A stretch of DNA of 64,000 bases from Armatimonadetes bacterium Uphvl-Ar1 (GCA_002162075.1 CP021423.1:806001-870000); one strand, 5' to 3'; shown: positions 7,978 to 16,261, counted from the stretch's first letter. A program made the numbers and translations. The notes: generated by a model from the sequence alone, not told the origin.

Positions 7978-9102
7978 TTATGCGGGTTTGGGGGATTCGG
8001 TGGGGTCGTTGAGGTCGCCTTCGATTTCGTCCATGGTTGCGGTTTGTTCTTTGCGGAGGCGGAGGATATCGATGATGGCGAGGATAAGGGTGAGGAGCAT
8101 GGGGCCGGCCATGAGGCCGATTGGGCCAAGGGCGATAACGCCACCGAGGAGAGAGAAGAAGACGGGGATTTCGTGGAGTTTGGTTCGGGCGCCGATGAAG
8201 AGTGGTCGGAGGAGGTTATCGATTTGGGAGATGATGAGGAACCCGACACCGAGCACCATGATTCCTTGCCAGATGTTGCCTTCTATGATTAGGAATAAGC
8301 CAAGGGGGACGTAGATGATGGGGGCTCCAAGGAGGGGGATTGTGCAGAGGAGGGTGGTGATGAGGGCGAGAGGAATTGCGCCGTCTATTCCGGCGATCCA
8401 ATAAGTGATGAGGGCGATGACGCCTTGGATTCCGGCGACGATGACGACGGCGAAGAAGACAGAGCGAACCGTATTGGCGATTTGTTCGAGGATTTGTTCG
8501 GTGTGTTCTCGTTTGAGGGGAACGAGATCGAGTACGGCGTCCTTCATGTTGTGGCAATCGCGGACCATGAAGAACATCGTGAGGAGCGATATCACGAGAG
8601 TGACGATGGTGAGGACGAAGTTTTGGAAGCCGGCAACGAGGGGGCCAGTGATTCGCTGGGCAAGTTGGTCTTGATTGCGCTCGAGGACTTCGGAGAGATC
8701 GATTTCGGGAGCGCCAACTTTCTTGAGAATGGGTTGAACGGCTTTGTCGAGTTCGTTGCCAAGCACGAGGAGGATGTCTTGGTCAGGGCCGTTGGGGTTT
8801 TGTGAGCTGTTGATGAGTTTTTGGGCACTGGAGACGATCTGGACTCCAGCGATTGACCCCATGACGACCAAGGGGAGGATGAGAACAAGGGCCGGGATGA
8901 GGGTTACGGTGATGGCCGCGTTGCCCCGCTTCCATCCTTTTTTGATAAGTTTTTCAAAGATGGGATAGACGAGGATGGTGAAGACGGTGGCCCAAAGAAT
9001 TGCGGGGATAAAGGGAACTACCAGAACAATGACTCCAGCAAGGATGGCGATAGCAGCGATCCAGAATATGATGAATTGATTTTTTTCGGTGTATCGTTGC
9101 AT
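7978..9102 (-). CDS. AI-2E family (PerM/YdiK-like) transporter
   Basis: This 374-residue integral inner-membrane protein has about eight hydrophobic segments. Two lie at the N-terminus (residues 10-50), one at 65-88, a soluble stretch at 90-150, then several helices to about 345. The segment GARTKLHEIPVFFSLLGGVIALGPIGLMAGP is typical of the AI-2E/DUF20 transporter family. Members have been linked to autoinducer-2 export or Na+/H+ antiport, but the substrate cannot be read from sequence. The acidic C-terminal tail is unremarkable. The ATG at 9102 is 26 bases after the stop of cca, so the two may be co-transcribed. Confidence 0.9.
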   Translation of the reverse strand: MQRYTEKNQFIIFWIAAIAILAGVIVLVVPFIPAILWATVFTILVYPIFEKLIKKGWKRGNAAITVTLIPALVLILPLVVMGSIAGVQIVSSAQKLINSSQNPNGPDQDILLVLGNELDKAVQPILKKVGAPEIDLSEVLERNQDQLAQRITGPLVAGFQNFVLTIVTLVISLLTMFFMVRDCHNMKDAVLDLVPLKREHTEQILEQIANTVRSVFFAVVIVAGIQGVIALITYWIAGIDGAIPLALITTLLCTIPLLGAPIIYVPLGLFLIIEGNIWQGIMVLGVGFLIISQIDNLLRPLFIGARTKLHEIPVFFSLLGGVIALGPIGLMAGPMLLTLILAIIDILRLRKEQTATMDEIEGDLNDPTESPKPA

Positions 9103-9128
9103 GGTGGTTTGTTGGGAGTCTGTACGGA

Positions 9129-10229
9129 TTATGATTTGGGACGGTTGCGGAGGATGGTTTGGAGGGCCTTTTTGGCTTTTGATTTGTCGTTGAGGAGGAT
9201 TTTTCCATCGATGACGAGATTGGCGAGTTGTTCTTTGAGGATTCCAACTTGGGGACCGGGGGGGATTTTGGCGATGGCCATGATTTCTTGACCGGTGAGG
9301 GGTGAGTCGTATGTGGACTGTGGTTCTTGGGTTTTGAGTTCTTGGATTTTTTCTTTGAGTTCGGAGAGGTCCAGGCGTCGGACCCCGGATTTTAAGGCTT
9401 TGGCATCGGCATCGATGAGAGTGAGCCAGCTGTCGAGTTGGGAGCCGAGATCGCGGATGATTCTTCTTGTCGCGGGGATGGAGAGTTTTTTTATCCCGGT
9501 GAGGCGCATGTGGTTTTTGACGAGCAGGCGGACGGCAGTTGCGGTGTCTTGGGAGTATCTCCAGCGGAGGCAGAGTTCGTATGCGAGGTCGGCGCCGATG
9601 TTTTCGTGATTGAAGAATCGGATTTGACCGTTAGAGTCGATGGATTTTGTGATGGGTTTTGCGATGTCGTGGAGTAGGGCGCCGAGAAGGATTTCGAGGT
9701 TTGGAGAGTTTGTCTTGCCCCCTCCTGAGTCCTCCCCCGTAGGGGGAGGGGGGACGAAATTTTGGATCGGGGATTCATGGATTTTGCCCCCTCCTAAGTC
9801 CTCCCCCAGAGGGGGAGGGGGGACGCTTGCATATGGGAACGAAATCGTGGACACGTTTTTGACGACGTGGAGCGTGTGTGTCCAGACATCGGCGTAGTGC
9901 CACTGGCCTTGATCGACGTCCACCATGGCTTCGAGTTCGGGGGCCCAAGTTTGAAGGAGTTTGAGGTCCAGGAGGTCTTGGAGGGCGAGGTCAGGGTTTG
10001 GGCCGAGGAGAATTTTGGTGAATTCGTCGCGGATTCTTTCTTGGGAGATGATGGCGAGGCGGGGTGCTGCGGCGCGAATAGCACTTGCTAGGTCGTTGAT
10101 GGAATTCTCTTTTGTGCCCTCTCCTAAGTCCTCCCCCGGAGGGGGAGGGGGGACGAAACCTCGGATTTGGGGTCCCGGTAATTTGCCCCCTCCTAAGTCC
10201 TCCCCAGAGGGGGAGGGGAAGTATTGCCC
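9129..10229 (-). CDS. cca: CCA-adding enzyme, C-terminal part (HD domain), separated by frameshift
   Basis: This frame is open from 10229 to the stop at 9129 and continues the tRNA nucleotidyltransferase begun at 11314. It carries the RNA-binding region (ISQERIRDEFTKILLG), then an HD-type domain (HTLHVV, LLHDIAKP, FNHENIGADLA) found in many bacterial CCA enzymes, then a helical C-terminus. Two in-frame pairs of palindromic repeats are visible. Copies A6-A7 lie between the head and RNA-binding regions, and A4-A5 lie inside the HD domain loop just before LLHD. Each copy is translated as PPPP-x-GED-x-GGG. The break from the N-terminal frame lies in repeat A7, where a C run (10202-10205) has four bases instead of the five in other copies. 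Confidence 0.8.
   Translation of the reverse strand, partial: GQYFPSPSGEDLGGGKLPGPQIRGFVPPPPPGEDLGEGTKENSINDLASAIRAAAPRLAIISQERIRDEFTKILLGPNPDLALQDLLDLKLLQTWAPELEAMVDVDQGQWHYADVWTHTLHVVKNVSTISFPYASVPPPPLGEDLGGGKIHESPIQNFVPPPPTGEDSGGGKTNSPNLEILLGALLHDIAKPITKSIDSNGQIRFFNHENIGADLAYELCLRWRYSQDTATAVRLLVKNHMRLTGIKKLSIPATRRIIRDLGSQLDSWLTLIDADAKALKSGVRRLDLSELKEKIQELKTQEPQSTYDSPLTGQEIMAIAKIPPGPQVGILKEQLANLVIDGKILLNDKSKAKKALQTILRNRPKS
9718..9824. repeat. Palindromic repeat family A, copies A4-A5, inside cca HD domain
   Basis: Two copies begin at 9718 and 9787, exactly 69 bp apart. They are translated on the minus strand as PPPPTGEDSGGGK and PPPPLGEDLGGGK and keep the cca frame open. They sit in a loop between the first HD-domain helix and the LLHD motif. 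Confidence 0.85.
10117..10219. repeat. Palindromic repeat family A, copies A6-A7, inside cca
   Basis: Two copies begin at 10117 and 10186, 69 bp apart, with a spacer similar to that of the other cca arrays. A7 has one base fewer in its C run (10202-10205), which breaks the cca frame. Confidence 0.85.
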
Positions 10230-11314
10230 TTAATTGGATTCTCAAATGTCTCAAGGAATGTAAAGCCGAGTTGGTGTTTGAATCTGACGGCGCGAAGCAT
10301 TCTGAGGGGGTCGTCGGAGAAAGTCTGATGGGGGTCGAGGGGGGTGCGTATGATTTGGTTATGAAGGTCATCGAGTGCTACTCCAATCGGATCGAGGAGT
10401 TCTTGGCTATGGAGATTGACGAGGAGGGTGTTGATGGTGAAATCGCGGCGGAGGGCATCATCGGCTAGGGTTGCTGGTTCGATATTGGGTTTTCGGGAGT
10501 CGGGGCTGTAGGATTCTCGCCGCGCGGTGATGAGTTCGATATTGACGCCCGCAATGTGGAGCATGGCTGTCCCGAATCTTGCATAAATTTGAGGGCTTGG
10601 AATGCTTTTCGGGTCAGCTTTGTGAAGGAACTCGGCGAGCTTGATTGCATCTTGTTCTGTTACGAGATCGAAGTCGTTTTTTTGAGGGCGATTGAGTAGG
10701 GCGTCGCGGATTGCGCCACCGACGATGTAGATTTGGTTTTCGAACTTGTTGTTCGTCGTGAGGAGTTTGATTTTTGCGAGTGCTGGGTGGTCTAGGAGGT
10801 CGCTGAGTTTTTGTATCTTTCCCCTTCTTGAGTCCTCACCTAGTGGGGGAGGTGGAGCGAATCCTAGACTTTCGGGTTCCGGTAATTTTCCCCCTCCTAA
10901 GTCCTCCCCCGGAGGGGGAGGGGGGACGAAATCTTGGCTTTGGGGTTCTAGTAATACGCCCCCTTCTAAGTCCTCCCCCGGAGGGGGAGGGGGGACGCTT
11001 TCTTGATTCTGACTGGCGAGTATTGCTATGCAAGTTTCAAAGAGTCCGTTTGAAATTTGGAGCGCATGGCGAAAAATATCATCATAGGTGAATCTCTGGA
11101 CTGTCCAACCCTGTGATTCAAGGAAAGCTGATCTTCGTTCGTCTTTGTCTTCTTGATCAGTATGAGAATTGCCGTCCAACTCAATCACAAGGCGGCAGGA
11201 ACTGCAAGCGAAGTCGACGATGTAGGGAGGAATTGTATGTTGGCGACGGAAGACAATCCCAGATTTCCTGAATTCTTTCAGATATGACCAGAGAATTCGT
11301 TCGGGGCGGGTCAT
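10193..11314 (-). CDS. cca: DUF559 nuclease-like domain fused to CCA-adding enzyme head domain
   Basis: Residues 1-105 are a DUF559 domain (MTRPERILW, FRRQHTIPPYIVDF, LVIELDGNSH), an endonuclease-like fold related to very-short-patch repair and PD-(D/E)XK proteins. Residues about 110-180 are three tandem palindromic repeats (A8-A10) read as PPPP-x-GED. From about 185 the class II nucleotidyltransferase head of the CCA enzyme follows: IYIVGGAIRDALL, FDLVTE with catalytic Asp residues, DDALRRDFTINTL, and DDPLRMLRAVRF. This enzyme adds or repairs the CCA end of tRNA. The frame ends early at 10193, inside repeat A7, by loss of one base; the remainder is at 9129-10229. No separate Met start exists for the cca part, so the fusion seems genuine. 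Confidence 0.8.
   Translation of the reverse strand: MTRPERILWSYLKEFRKSGIVFRRQHTIPPYIVDFACSSCRLVIELDGNSHTDQEDKDERRSAFLESQGWTVQRFTYDDIFRHALQISNGLFETCIAILASQNQESVPPPPPGEDLEGGVLLEPQSQDFVPPPPPGEDLGGGKLPEPESLGFAPPPPLGEDSRRGKIQKLSDLLDHPALAKIKLLTTNNKFENQIYIVGGAIRDALLNRPQKNDFDLVTEQDAIKLAEFLHKADPKSIPSPQIYARFGTAMLHIAGVNIELITARRESYSPDSRKPNIEPATLADDALRRDFTINTLLVNLHSQELLDPIGVALDDLHNQIIRTPLDPHQTFSDDPLRMLRAVRFKHQLGFTFLETFENPIKGNTSPPPLGRT
10821..10995. repeat. Palindromic repeat family A, copies A8-A10, DUF559-cca linker
   Basis: Three copies begin at 10821, 10890 and 10959, each 69 bp apart. Spacers of about 31 bases are homologous to each other and to those at 9718 and 10117. They encode the linker between the DUF559 domain and the nucleotidyltransferase head. 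A8 is the most diverged copy. Confidence 0.85.
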
Positions 11315-11409
11315 GTTTTTCCGGAGTTCGCGGCTTGGGCGAGGAGTTCCGGTGGGATGTGTGGGGGTTTGGCGATGTTTTAGTTTAGAGGATTCGGTAT
11401 GTTGACGGT

Positions 11410-12165
11410 ATGTCAGAAGTTGCTTTGGTCACAGGGGCGGGTTCGGGGATTGGACGATCGATTGCGGAGCGACTAGTAAAAGGGGGTTTTCGGGTGGCAG
11501 TTTTGGACATTGATGTCGCCGCAGCGGAAGAAGCGGCGGAGTCTCTCGGCGGGATTGCGGTGGAGTGTGATGTTGCCGAGCCAGAAGAATGCAGTGCGGC
11601 TTGGGACGAGATTGAGCGTTTGATCGGAGTTCCGAAGGTTGTTGTGAACAACGCCGGAGTGATCTTGCGGGCAGGGATTTTGGAGACAGAGCCAGAAGAT
11701 TTTTGGCGGGTGGTGCAGACGAATCTGGGGGGTGTTTTTCATTTTTCGAGGTTGGCGGCGCAGGCATGGGTTCCGATGGGGATTCCCGGGAGGATTGTGA
11801 ACATCAGTAGCGGTCATGCATGGATTGGAGGATATGACCGGAGTGCCTATGCAAGTAGCAAGGCCGCGATTGAGGCGCTTACGAGGAATTCAGCAGTTGA
11901 GCTTGGACAGCATGGGATTTTGGTGAATGCGGTGTCGCCTGGATTCACTTATACTGAGATGAGCCGGGGGAGTTTGGTGGGAGAACGGAGGGCGATGGTG
12001 GAACGACGACTTCCGATTCGGCGGATCGCGGAAGCCGAAGAAGTGGCTCAAGCGGTATTTGCCTTGGTGACTGACCAGGTGCCTTACATGACCGGGCAAA
12101 CGTTGCGAATTGATGGTGGTTGGAGTAACAGCGATGTGGACTATTCGCGATTGCAACCGGAATGA
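11410..12165 (+). CDS. Short-chain dehydrogenase/reductase (SDR family)
   Basis: This is a classical 251-residue SDR, a cytoplasmic NAD(P)-dependent oxidoreductase. The Rossmann motif TGAGSGIG is at residues 8-15, NNAG is near residue 85, and the catalytic Ser-Tyr-Lys set is S134, Y147 and K151 (YASSK). The C-terminal part has the usual VNAVSPGFTYTEM. Asp after the second strand (AVLDID) favours NAD over NADP. The substrate is unknown; it resembles 3-oxoacyl-ACP reductase (FabG)-like and sugar dehydrogenases. It is divergent from cca and 30 bases upstream of the S10 peptidase gene, with which it may be co-transcribed. Confidence 0.9.
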   Translation: MSEVALVTGAGSGIGRSIAERLVKGGFRVAVLDIDVAAAEEAAESLGGIAVECDVAEPEECSAAWDEIERLIGVPKVVVNNAGVILRAGILETEPEDFWRVVQTNLGGVFHFSRLAAQAWVPMGIPGRIVNISSGHAWIGGYDRSAYASSKAAIEALTRNSAVELGQHGILVNAVSPGFTYTEMSRGSLVGERRAMVERRLPIRRIAEAEEVAQAVFALVTDQVPYMTGQTLRIDGGWSNSDVDYSRLQPE

Positions 12166-12195
12166 CTGATGAAGGGAACTGAGTAGGATAAGGAT

Positions 12196-13634
12196 ATGGC
12201 AGACGAAGTCAAGAAGACCGAAGAATCGACTGAGAAAAAGGACGAAAAGAAGATGTTGGAGGAGACCCCCGTCGTTCGAGAGGCTTCAGTTGGGGGATGG
12301 AGTACACAGTTGAGACGGGCCGGATGCCGATTTTTGATGATGAGGGGGAAATCCAGGTGCAGGTCTTTTATCATTACTACAAGGTCAAGTCAGCGGCAAG
12401 ACGACCGTTGATTTTCAGTTTCAATGGTGGGCCGGGATCTCCGAGTTTGTGGTTGCATTTGGGGACGATGGGGCCGCGCCGGGTGAAGATGCAAGCGGAT
12501 GGGAATATGCCTCAGCCGCCATTTGAATTGGTGGACAACCCCCACCATTGGCTCAAGTTTGGGGACTTGGTGTTTATTGATCCGGTGGGGACGGGATTCA
12601 GCCGGGCGAAAGACGAGAAAACGTCGGAGAAGTTTTGGAGTGTGAAGGGGGATATTGAAAGTGTTGGAGAATTTATCCGGCTCTTTTTGGTGCGAAAAGA
12701 GCGGTGGGCCTCACCGCTTTATTTGGCGGGAGAAAGTTACGGGACAACTCGGGCAACTGGTCTCAGTGGCTATTTGATTGAACGGGGAGTGAGCTTTAGC
12801 GGTTTGATTCTCGTGAGTTCGGTTTTGAGCTTCCAGACTTTGAGGTTTAACAAAGGAAATGATTTGCCCTATGCGGTTTATTTGCCGACTTATACGGCGA
12901 CGGCTCACTATCATGGCAAGATTTCGGGTGATTTGCAGGAGTTGATTGGTCAGGCGCGGGAGTTTGCATTTGGGGATTATTGGCTTGCTTTGGCGAAAGG
13001 TGCGAATTTGACGGGTGAGGAGCGTTACCGGATTCGGGCAAGACTTTCGGCTTTGACGGGATTGAGCGAAGACTATCTGGAACGATGTGATTTGCGTCCC
13101 GATATTTGGAAGTTTTGCAAGGAGCTTTGCCGGGATGAGATGCGCTCGGTTGGTCGGTTGGATTCACGCTTTAAGGGAATTGATGCGACTAACCGGGGCG
13201 TGGATGAGGGGCCCGAGCATGATCCTTCGATGTCGCTCTTGATGGGGCCGTATACGGCAATGTATAACCACTATGCTCGCACGGAGTGTGGATACGAGAC
13301 GGATTTGGAGTACTGCGTTTTTAAGGGAATCAAGAAGCCATGGGATTGGGGTAGTGCGGGCGAAGGACATCCAGATACAAGTGAGGCCATGCGAAAAGCA
13401 ATGAGCCGGAACCCTTACATGGGGGTTTTCGTTGCGAGTGGCTACTATGATCTGGCGACACCCTTTTTTGCGACGGAGTACACGGTTTCGCATTTGGACT
13501 TGGATGAGTCTTTGCGGGGGAATATCGAGATTAAAGAGTATGAAGCAGGGCACATGATGTACATCCACGAGGGTTCGTTGGAGAAACTGGCGAGGGAAGT
13601 GGGAGATTTTGTGAGTCGGACACGAGGGAAGTAA
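12196..13634 (+). CDS. Serine carboxypeptidase-like S10 family peptidase, with frameshift near the N-terminus
   Basis: The alpha/beta-hydrolase peptidase of family S10 is seen from 12297 in one frame: SFNGGPGSPSLWLHLG (oxyanion region), GESYGTTR (nucleophile Ser), SGYYDLATPF (Asp) and EYEAGHMMYIHEG (His). The start lies in another frame: ATG at 12196 after AAGGAT, encoding a charged Lys/Glu-rich N-terminus and then TPVVREASVGG. Adding one G to the GGGGG run at 12292-12296 joins the frames as ASVGGMEYTVETGRMPI, which fits the beta hairpin expected at this place in S10 proteins. No signal peptide is visible, unusual for a family whose bacterial members are often exported. The joined length is about 479 residues. 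Confidence 0.85.
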
Positions 13635-13646
13635 AACTAAAAAAAA

Positions 13647-13680
13647 GCGTCACCTCTCACTTTTCTATCAGAGGTGACGC
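13647..13680 (-). terminator. Terminator of the minus-strand PEP-CTERM gene
   Basis: A perfect 11-bp stem (13647-13657 with 13670-13680) is followed on the minus strand by a run of eight T residues. It lies just after the stop of the PEP-CTERM gene at 13688 and between convergent genes. Confidence 0.85.
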
Positions 13681-13687
13681 AGTTGGA

Positions 13688-14482
13688 TTACTTTTTTCGA
13701 CGTTTGATTAACAGAGCACTCAGAGCAACAACGGCGAGAGTAGCCGGCTCAGGTACGGCGTCGGGGACGTACGCGAGACCGAGCAAGTTCCCGGTTCCGG
13801 TTGATCCGATTACGGTTGCTGCTCCAGTAAGAGTATTTATCGTGTAGAGATTATCTGTACTATTGTCAACCAAGTAGATCAGGCCGTTGTCGCTGTTGAA
13901 AGCAAGACCATTGGGATTTGTTGGACCATTTAGTGCTCCAATAAGTGTGAATGCACCCGTGGCGCGGTTAACGCTGTAGAAGCTATCCGTACTACTATTT
14001 GTTCCGTACATAACATTTGTAGCCGAGTTGTGTACAAGATTCGGAAAGCTTGTGAGTCCGGATGTCCCGACCAATGTTGCTGCTCCAGTCGTTGTATTGA
14101 TGGTGTAGAGCCCACCGTTGTGGCTTGAAGCACCGTAGAGTGTGCCGGTGCTACTGTCCCATTCTAGACCGTGCATGACGAGAGCCGAGTCGCCATATGC
14201 ACCGATAAGGGTGGCGTTTCCGGTCACAACGTCAAGACTATAGAGGGAGTCGTTACCAGTTGAGGTCAGGAACATTGTTCCAGTTACACCATTGTAGGCT
14301 AAGCCTGCAGTTGTGCTTGCATTCGCGCTGACAGTTGTAATGAGAGTTTTTGCCCCGGTTGCCATATCGATGTTGTAGAGAGCACGGGAACTGTCAATGG
14401 CAATGAGTTGACCTGCTTGGGATAGGACGGCGGCGCTGAGGACGAAGCTCGTCAGAAGCAAACGATGGAAGGTGGTTTTCAT
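13688..14482 (-). CDS. PEP-CTERM protein with repeated beta-propeller-like motifs
   Basis: This 264-residue secreted protein has an N-terminal signal peptide (MKTTFHRLLLTSFVLSAAVLSQA). The body has five to six repeats of about 40 residues with the pattern LY-x-I/V-(N/D)-x-x-T-G-x-x-T-L-I-G, resembling a small beta-propeller as in DUF4394 or PQQ-like repeats. The C-terminus is a PEP-CTERM signal (VPEPATLAVVALSALLIKRRKK) recognised by exosortase. An AGAGG ribosome binding site precedes the ATG, and a strong terminator follows. A surface or matrix role is likely; no enzyme activity is indicated. Confidence 0.9.
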   Translation of the reverse strand: MKTTFHRLLLTSFVLSAAVLSQAGQLIAIDSSRALYNIDMATGAKTLITTVSANASTTAGLAYNGVTGTMFLTSTGNDSLYSLDVVTGNATLIGAYGDSALVMHGLEWDSSTGTLYGASSHNGGLYTINTTTGAATLVGTSGLTSFPNLVHNSATNVMYGTNSSTDSFYSVNRATGAFTLIGALNGPTNPNGLAFNSDNGLIYLVDNSTDNLYTINTLTGAATVIGSTGTGNLLGLAYVPDAVPEPATLAVVALSALLIKRRKK

Positions 14483-14560
14483 TTTTCCTCTAGTCCAGAA
14501 AATGTGCTGGATGAAGAGTTACTTTAACATGAAATGCTCTGGCTTTCAGTGAAAAAAAAG

Positions 14561-14585
14561 CATCCTAGTACTAATACCAGGATGC
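14561..14585 (-). terminator. Minus-strand intrinsic terminator
   Basis: The palindrome GCATCCTAGTACTAATACCAGGATGC is followed on the minus strand by eight T residues. It implies a minus-strand transcript ending here, either from the small ORF at 14643-14852 or by readthrough from the lipoprotein gene at 15019. Confidence 0.75.
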
Positions 14586-14642
14586 ACTGTTCTGATCCGG
14601 AGTCTTGATGAATCGCCACCGCCGGACAGCGAGACTTCTGAT

Positions 14643-14852
14643 TTACTTTGTAGACGGAGCCATTTGTTCAAAGTGCCAATTTGAGTTGACAATAGCTTTG
14701 CTGCTTGTTTGTTGGCTTTGCTTTTGTCCTTTTGAAGTCGTTGATGTCGAATTATTTCGTGAGCTCGCATTCGCTGAGCTGGTTTGGCTAGTTTTCATTT
14801 TCTTGTCGTTTGCCTTCCTTTGGCATTGAACTCTCTTCCTTCGATCCGCCAC
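14643..14852 (-). CDS. Possible small basic protein, unknown
   Basis: A GTG-start ORF of 69 codons (MADRRKRVQCQRKAND at the start) is rich in Lys, Gln, Ser and Asn and has no hydrophobic segment. The only support is the strong minus-strand terminator 58 bases downstream, which needs a gene on this strand. No ribosome binding site is clear. Overlapping ORFs in other frames are equally open, so it may be noncoding. Confidence 0.3.
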   Translation of the reverse strand: MADRRKRVQCQRKANDKKMKTSQTSSANASSRNNSTSTTSKGQKQSQQTSSKAIVNSNWHFEQMAPSTK

Positions 14853-15018
14853 TGGTTTTTCTGTGATATCGGTGGGGCGGTGCGAGAGTTCTTTTTCATT
14901 AGACGTCTCAAATGAGTCGTCGGTTGAGATTGAGCGGCAATATCTTTGCCCCGCTCTTTACGATCTCCACTATACCCTATTGGTGAGTTGGGTGATTTCT
15001 CTAGGTTTGAGGTCGGAA

Positions 15019-15597
15019 TTACCTCTTTTTGATTCCAGCGGTGATCGAGATTTGGGTGCGTCCATCCACTTTGCTGGCGGAGACGAAAACTTCTGAGTTG
15101 TTTGATGTTTTTCCGCTGAGGACGATGGCATCGTCGGTTTTCAGTTCATTTTTGTCTTTCGTGATCTGGGGAGCATAGAACTCGGCGACTTTTTCTTTAG
15201 AGTCTTGGGTGAAGACAGTGATGAAGGCATTTTTGCCTTCGTTCGTTTCGATCATGGATTGGCTGTTGCTTTTTTCATCGGCGACGGCACCGGGATAGGG
15301 TTTGAGACCGAATTGGGTGAGATCAACTTCTTTTCCAGAGTCCATAGTGAATTTCTCACCTTTGGCGTTGGTGGACTCCATGGAGTAGGTTCCATCCTCG
15401 TTCGTTTTTGATTTGACGACGTTGCCTTTATCGTCTTTGAAGGTTGATTCACCGGTCTTGTCGTTGGCGTTGACGGAGAAATCTTCGCCTTGGATATTGA
15501 CGGTTTCTGATCCATCGAGGTTCTTTTTGACGGAAACGGGAGGGGCGCAAGCAGTTAGAGTTGTCAGCAAAGCTAGGGCGATGAGGAAGTTGCGCAT
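15019..15597 (-). CDS. Putative lipoprotein of unknown function
   Basis: This 192-residue protein starts with a lipoprotein signal peptide: MRNFLIALALL then a lipobox ending in LTAC, with the lipidated Cys at residue 16. The mature part begins with repeated short strands containing DGS, KDDKGN and NEDGT, like a small beta sheet built from similar strands. A second part is a compact domain (GLKPYPGAV, FYAPQITKDKNEL). The second part resembles secreted proteins described only as hypothetical. It is anchored in the envelope; the function is unknown. It is divergent from the toxin-antitoxin pair. Confidence 0.8.
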   Translation of the reverse strand: MRNFLIALALLTTLTACAPPVSVKKNLDGSETVNIQGEDFSVNANDKTGESTFKDDKGNVVKSKTNEDGTYSMESTNAKGEKFTMDSGKEVDLTQFGLKPYPGAVADEKSNSQSMIETNEGKNAFITVFTQDSKEKVAEFYAPQITKDKNELKTDDAIVLSGKTSNNSEVFVSASKVDGRTQISITAGIKKR

Positions 15598-15631
15598 AAC
15601 CTTATTTTAGTCAATTTGGTAGACTAAAGGT

Positions 15632-15829
15632 ATGTCTGAAGAGAAATTTGATAGTGTTCGCGAGTCGGCGGCTCAGTATGAGGGCGGTCGTGGGCCGGTT
15701 CGTGACCCGAAGACGGGGCGATTTGTTGCTCCTCAGGGATTTGATCAGCGGAAGGCTTCCACTTTTGATGAGGCGGCTAAGCAATCATTTGCAAAGTATG
15801 CGAAGACCTTTAAGAAATTGGCAGAATGA
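15632..15829 (+). CDS. Probable antitoxin partner of the Doc-like toxin
   Basis: A 65-residue, highly charged protein (MSEEKFDSVRESAAQYEGG...) overlaps the Doc gene by four bases (ATGA), the usual order of antitoxin then toxin. It has no ribbon-helix-helix, AbrB or Phd signature that I can recognise. A Gly/Arg/Pro-rich middle is followed by a helical C-terminus (AKQSFAKYAKTFKKLAE), which could be the toxin-neutralising helix. Assignment as antitoxin is by context and size only. Confidence 0.6.
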   Translation: MSEEKFDSVRESAAQYEGGRGPVRDPKTGRFVAPQGFDQRKASTFDEAAKQSFAKYAKTFKKLAE

Positions 15830-16239
15830 AAATTGAGCCGATTTTCCTTTCGGTCGATGAAGTCTTGGAACTCCATCGTCAGTCTATTAACCAGTTTGAT
15901 GGAGCAGATGGGATTCGAGATCACGGAGCATTTGACAGTGCAGTTTCGGCTCCGCTTAATACATATCATTACAGCAACCAGGATGTTGATTTTCAACTCC
16001 TAGTTGAGCTTGCTGCAACATATTGGTTTCATTTGTCTCAAAATCATCCTTTTATTGATGGAAACAAACGGACAGCATTTGCAGCGGCACTCGTTTTTTT
16101 GAAGATTAACGGTTTGGAATTTGATTGTCCTGAAGATACTGCGTCTCAGATTGGGCTTGAAGTCGCCGGTGGGCAGATTGGCAAGCTGGAATTGATCGAA
16201 GTAGTGGCGACATATGTACGATCGCAGACGGCCGGTTAG
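15826..16239 (+). CDS. doc: Doc-type death-on-curing toxin (Fic/Doc family)
   Basis: This 137-residue protein has the Doc form of the Fic motif, HPFIDGNKRTA, with catalytic-loop His at residue 74. Doc toxins phosphorylate elongation factor Tu and stop translation when the antitoxin is lost. The N-terminal part (FLSVDEVLELHRQSI, GIRDHGAFDSAV) is also characteristic of Doc rather than of AMPylating Fic enzymes. The start overlaps the preceding small gene, so both are translationally coupled. No separate promoter or operator could be picked out with certainty. Confidence 0.88.
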   Translation: MKIEPIFLSVDEVLELHRQSINQFDGADGIRDHGAFDSAVSAPLNTYHYSNQDVDFQLLVELAATYWFHLSQNHPFIDGNKRTAFAAALVFLKINGLEFDCPEDTASQIGLEVAGGQIGKLELIEVVATYVRSQTAG

Positions 16240-16261
16240 GACGCCTGCGACCGTTTGGATA

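Larger units (their letters stand above)
14483..15018. other. Intergenic region between PEP-CTERM and lipoprotein genes
   Basis: This 536-base region contains the upstream region of the minus-strand PEP-CTERM gene (AGAGG near 14492), a minus-strand terminator (14561-14585) and a doubtful 69-codon minus-strand ORF (14643-14852). I see no tRNA or known riboswitch. The part from 14853 to 15018 holds nothing I can name. Confidence 0.4.

Noticed and set aside
9718-10995. Repeat-spacer arrays with 38-bp repeats and about 31-bp spacers, CRISPR-like in dimensions
   Set aside because: The spacers are homologous to one another, the repeats are perfect GC palindromes read as part of cca, and no cas genes are present.
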